Positions 5,561 through 6,381 of a stretch of DNA of 6,381 nucleotides are shown here, in pieces (within the stretch, counting starts at the first letter, position 1; every line of letters starts with the position of its first letter). The notes under the pieces are model-generated. The model was given only the letters and a program-made list of their open reading frames with translations. It was not told the origin of the DNA and ran no database searches. A program made the position numbers and the translations under genes. This stretch comes from CADCTM01 sp049671305 (GTDB lineage Bacteria; Cyanobacteriota; Cyanobacteriia; Cyanobacteriales; Coleofasciculaceae): the NCBI GenBank assembly GCA_049671305.1, contig JBATUR010000059.1, forward strand, positions 1-6,381, given 5' to 3'.

Positions 5561-5791
5561 TTACACTCTCCCGGCGTTAATAGTCCAGGTAATCTGCAAA
5601 GACACTCTAATATCTTCTATTTGGTAGTTCCAGCATCCTCCTTTAGTTGAAGATCCAACAGTCATCAAATCATCAATTAGATTGAGTAAATCTGGCTTCT
5701 CTTTGTTTTTAATCACCTCAATATATCCATACACCCTGAATGAGGATAGCCTCCCCCGTTCTGGACGGCATTTACCACCTGTATTTAACAA
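5561..5791 (-). CDS. Unrecognised short ORF upstream of prfC, possibly a gene remnant
   Basis: The frame is open for 76 codons from TTG at 5791 to TAA at 5563-5561; an upstream in-frame TGA lies at 5809-5807. There is no ATG near the beginning. GTG at 5734 would give a 57-residue form beginning VYGYIEVIKNKEK, with GGGGGAGG rather far (about 16 bases) upstream. The middle (KPDLLNLIDDLMTVGSS) looks like an amphipathic helix, and the end (WNYQIEDIRVSLQITWTINAGRV) like beta strands. No signal peptide or membrane segment is present. I recognise no family. Composition looks protein-like, and it ends 36 bases before prfC, so it may be a small gene in the same transcript, or the C-terminal remnant of a larger lost gene. 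The absence of a good start favours the remnant reading slightly. Confidence 0.35.
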   Translation of the reverse strand: MLNTGGKCRPERGRLSSFRVYGYIEVIKNKEKPDLLNLIDDLMTVGSSTKGGCWNYQIEDIRVSLQITWTINAGRV

Positions 5792-5840
5792 ACCAGCATG
5801 ATAAAGTCATGGTTAGAAGCAAGTAAGATTAAATGAAATT

Positions 5841-5844
5841 AGGA
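5841..5844 (+). promoter_or_regulatory. Ribosome binding site favouring the inner ATG at 5854
   Basis: AGGA lies 9 bases before ATG 5854. The alternative in-frame ATG at 5833 has only a poor purine-rich stretch before it, so the shorter protein is preferred. Confidence 0.5.
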
Positions 5845-5853
5845 CATAGTTTT

Positions 5854-6201
5854 ATGGAATACGATCTAGACAAACGCAAACTTTTATCAGCCCTTTGTCA
5901 TGGCTCAATCTTTTTTAGCTCATTAGTAGTATCAATTGCTATACCAATTGCCGCTTTATTGGTTTCAGATGATCCAATTGTTAAAGAAAGTGCCAAAGAA
6001 GCAATTAATTTTCATCTAAATGTCTGGGTTTATGAAGTAATTGTTGGAGTACTAGTTGCTCTAAGTTTCGGTTTGCTGGGCATAATACTAGTGCCAATAT
6101 TTTTCCTTTTCCATTGGGTTCCTCCAGTTTTAGCAATCTTGCAATCCTTGAGCACTCCCAATCAATCTTACCGTTATCCTTTTATCTTTCGCATCGTTTA
6201 A
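5854..6201 (+). CDS. DUF4870 domain-containing (Tic20-like) small membrane protein
   Basis: A 115-residue protein from ATG 5854; ATG 5833 in the same frame would add seven residues. The shorter start is chosen for its AGGA and because family members begin near the DxDKRKLLSALxHG segment (residues 4-17). Hydrophobic helices lie at about 18-37, 59-82 and 84-102. The loop with KESAKEAINFHLNVW (44-58) between the first two is the DUF4870 signature, and the end YRYPFIFRIV is also typical. The family is related to the Tic20 membrane-protein group; molecular function is unknown. It stands alone, divergent from the prfC side. TAAGAT at 5824-5829 could serve as a weak -10 box, with no clear -35. Confidence 0.82.
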   Translation: MEYDLDKRKLLSALCHGSIFFSSLVVSIAIPIAALLVSDDPIVKESAKEAINFHLNVWVYEVIVGVLVALSFGLLGIILVPIFFLFHWVPPVLAILQSLSTPNQSYRYPFIFRIV

Positions 6202-6245
6202 AAGGTTTGAGTTTTTCCAAAATACTAAGCTAACTGCTTCCCAGG

Positions 6246-6278
6246 AGATCCCCCACTTCTTTGAGAAGTCGGGGATCT
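6246..6278. repeat. Dispersed palindromic repeat, GATCCCC...GGGGATC hairpin
   Basis: Arms 6246-6260 and 6264-6278 pair over 15 positions with one C·C mismatch (6254 and 6270) and a TTG loop. Hairpins of this form (GATCCCC-[G]ACTTCTT ... AAGAAGTCGGGGATC) recur in Nostoc-like genomes as short dispersed palindromes, often after genes. It lies 45 bases after the DUF4870 stop and may stabilise or end that transcript, although no T-run follows on either side. Single-copy status cannot be judged here. Confidence 0.7.
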
Positions 6279-6347
6279 AAGATGCTGACAGTCGCCCAAA
6301 TCAACGAAATTATTTGCCTTAGCGTCCAAATGTAACGGAATGCAAAG

Positions 6348-6353
6348 TATAAT
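6348..6353 (+). promoter_or_regulatory. Possible -10 box near the window edge
   Basis: An exact TATAAT occurs in the AT-rich end of the window with no recognisable -35 element 16-18 bases upstream and no NtcA-type GTA-N8-TAC. It could belong to a plus-strand gene beyond the edge. The rest of 6279-6381 shows no ORF. Confidence 0.18.
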
Positions 6354-6381
6354 AAGTTTTCAGACAACACCAAGCATTTAG

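Noticed and set aside
3497..5650. Plus-strand open frames opposite the Uma2 gene and prfC (near 3497-3799, 3959-4180, 5237-5431, 5453-5650)
   Set aside because: They lie antisense to strongly identified genes or the adjacent ORF, and their translations have no recognisable motif; they are shadows.
6332..6345. NtcA-type site ahead of the TATAAT at 6348
   Set aside because: GTA is followed after eight bases by CAA instead of TAC, and the distance to the -10 box is too short.

Overview
The window looks like chromosomal DNA from a cyanobacterium, most likely a filamentous Nostocales-type one. Evidence: five exact copies of the HIP1 octamer GCGATCGC (1912, 2855, 3044, 3146, 4982), an AT-rich background, cyanobacterium-specific families (cyanoexosortase A partners, Uma2/DUF820, a pilin-like GspH protein) and a dispersed GATCCCC/GGGGATC palindrome of a kind common in Nostoc-like genomes. 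Species cannot be set from this alone.

Layout. (1) 1-1634, plus strand: the end of a protein-sorting operon, namely the C-terminal part of cyanoexosortase A (cut by the window edge), its dedicated membrane-anchored partner, and an HpsJ-like membrane protein. They lie 23 and 25 bases apart. In this system the exosortase is thought to process proteins with PEP-CTERM-type tails during export, coupled to exopolysaccharide production; the two partners are known mainly by constant co-occurrence. (2) 1635-2034: a 400-base stretch with no confident gene but several inverted repeats, including a nested fold at 1811-1886 that looks like RNA when read on the minus strand (GAAA tetraloop), and a possible 44-codon minus-strand ORF. 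(3) 2035-2931, minus: an exported or membrane-anchored protein with a lipocalin-like N-terminal part and a type IV pilin (GspH)-like C-terminal domain, preceded by a long leader with palindromes and a plausible promoter. (4) 3125-3829, minus: a Uma2-family putative endonuclease with a repeated coiled-coil tail. (5) 3902-5524, minus: peptide chain release factor 3 (prfC), complete. (6) 5561-5791, minus: a short unrecognised ORF just upstream of prfC, perhaps a remnant. (7) 5854-6201, plus: a small DUF4870/Tic20-like membrane protein, divergent from the prfC side, followed by the dispersed palindrome at 6246-6278.

The exosortase partners and prfC are ordinary for the group. The least explained parts are the 1811-1991 region and the ORF at 5561-5791. 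I do not see a clearly new multi-gene system; the best candidate for something undescribed is the structured region at 1811-1913.
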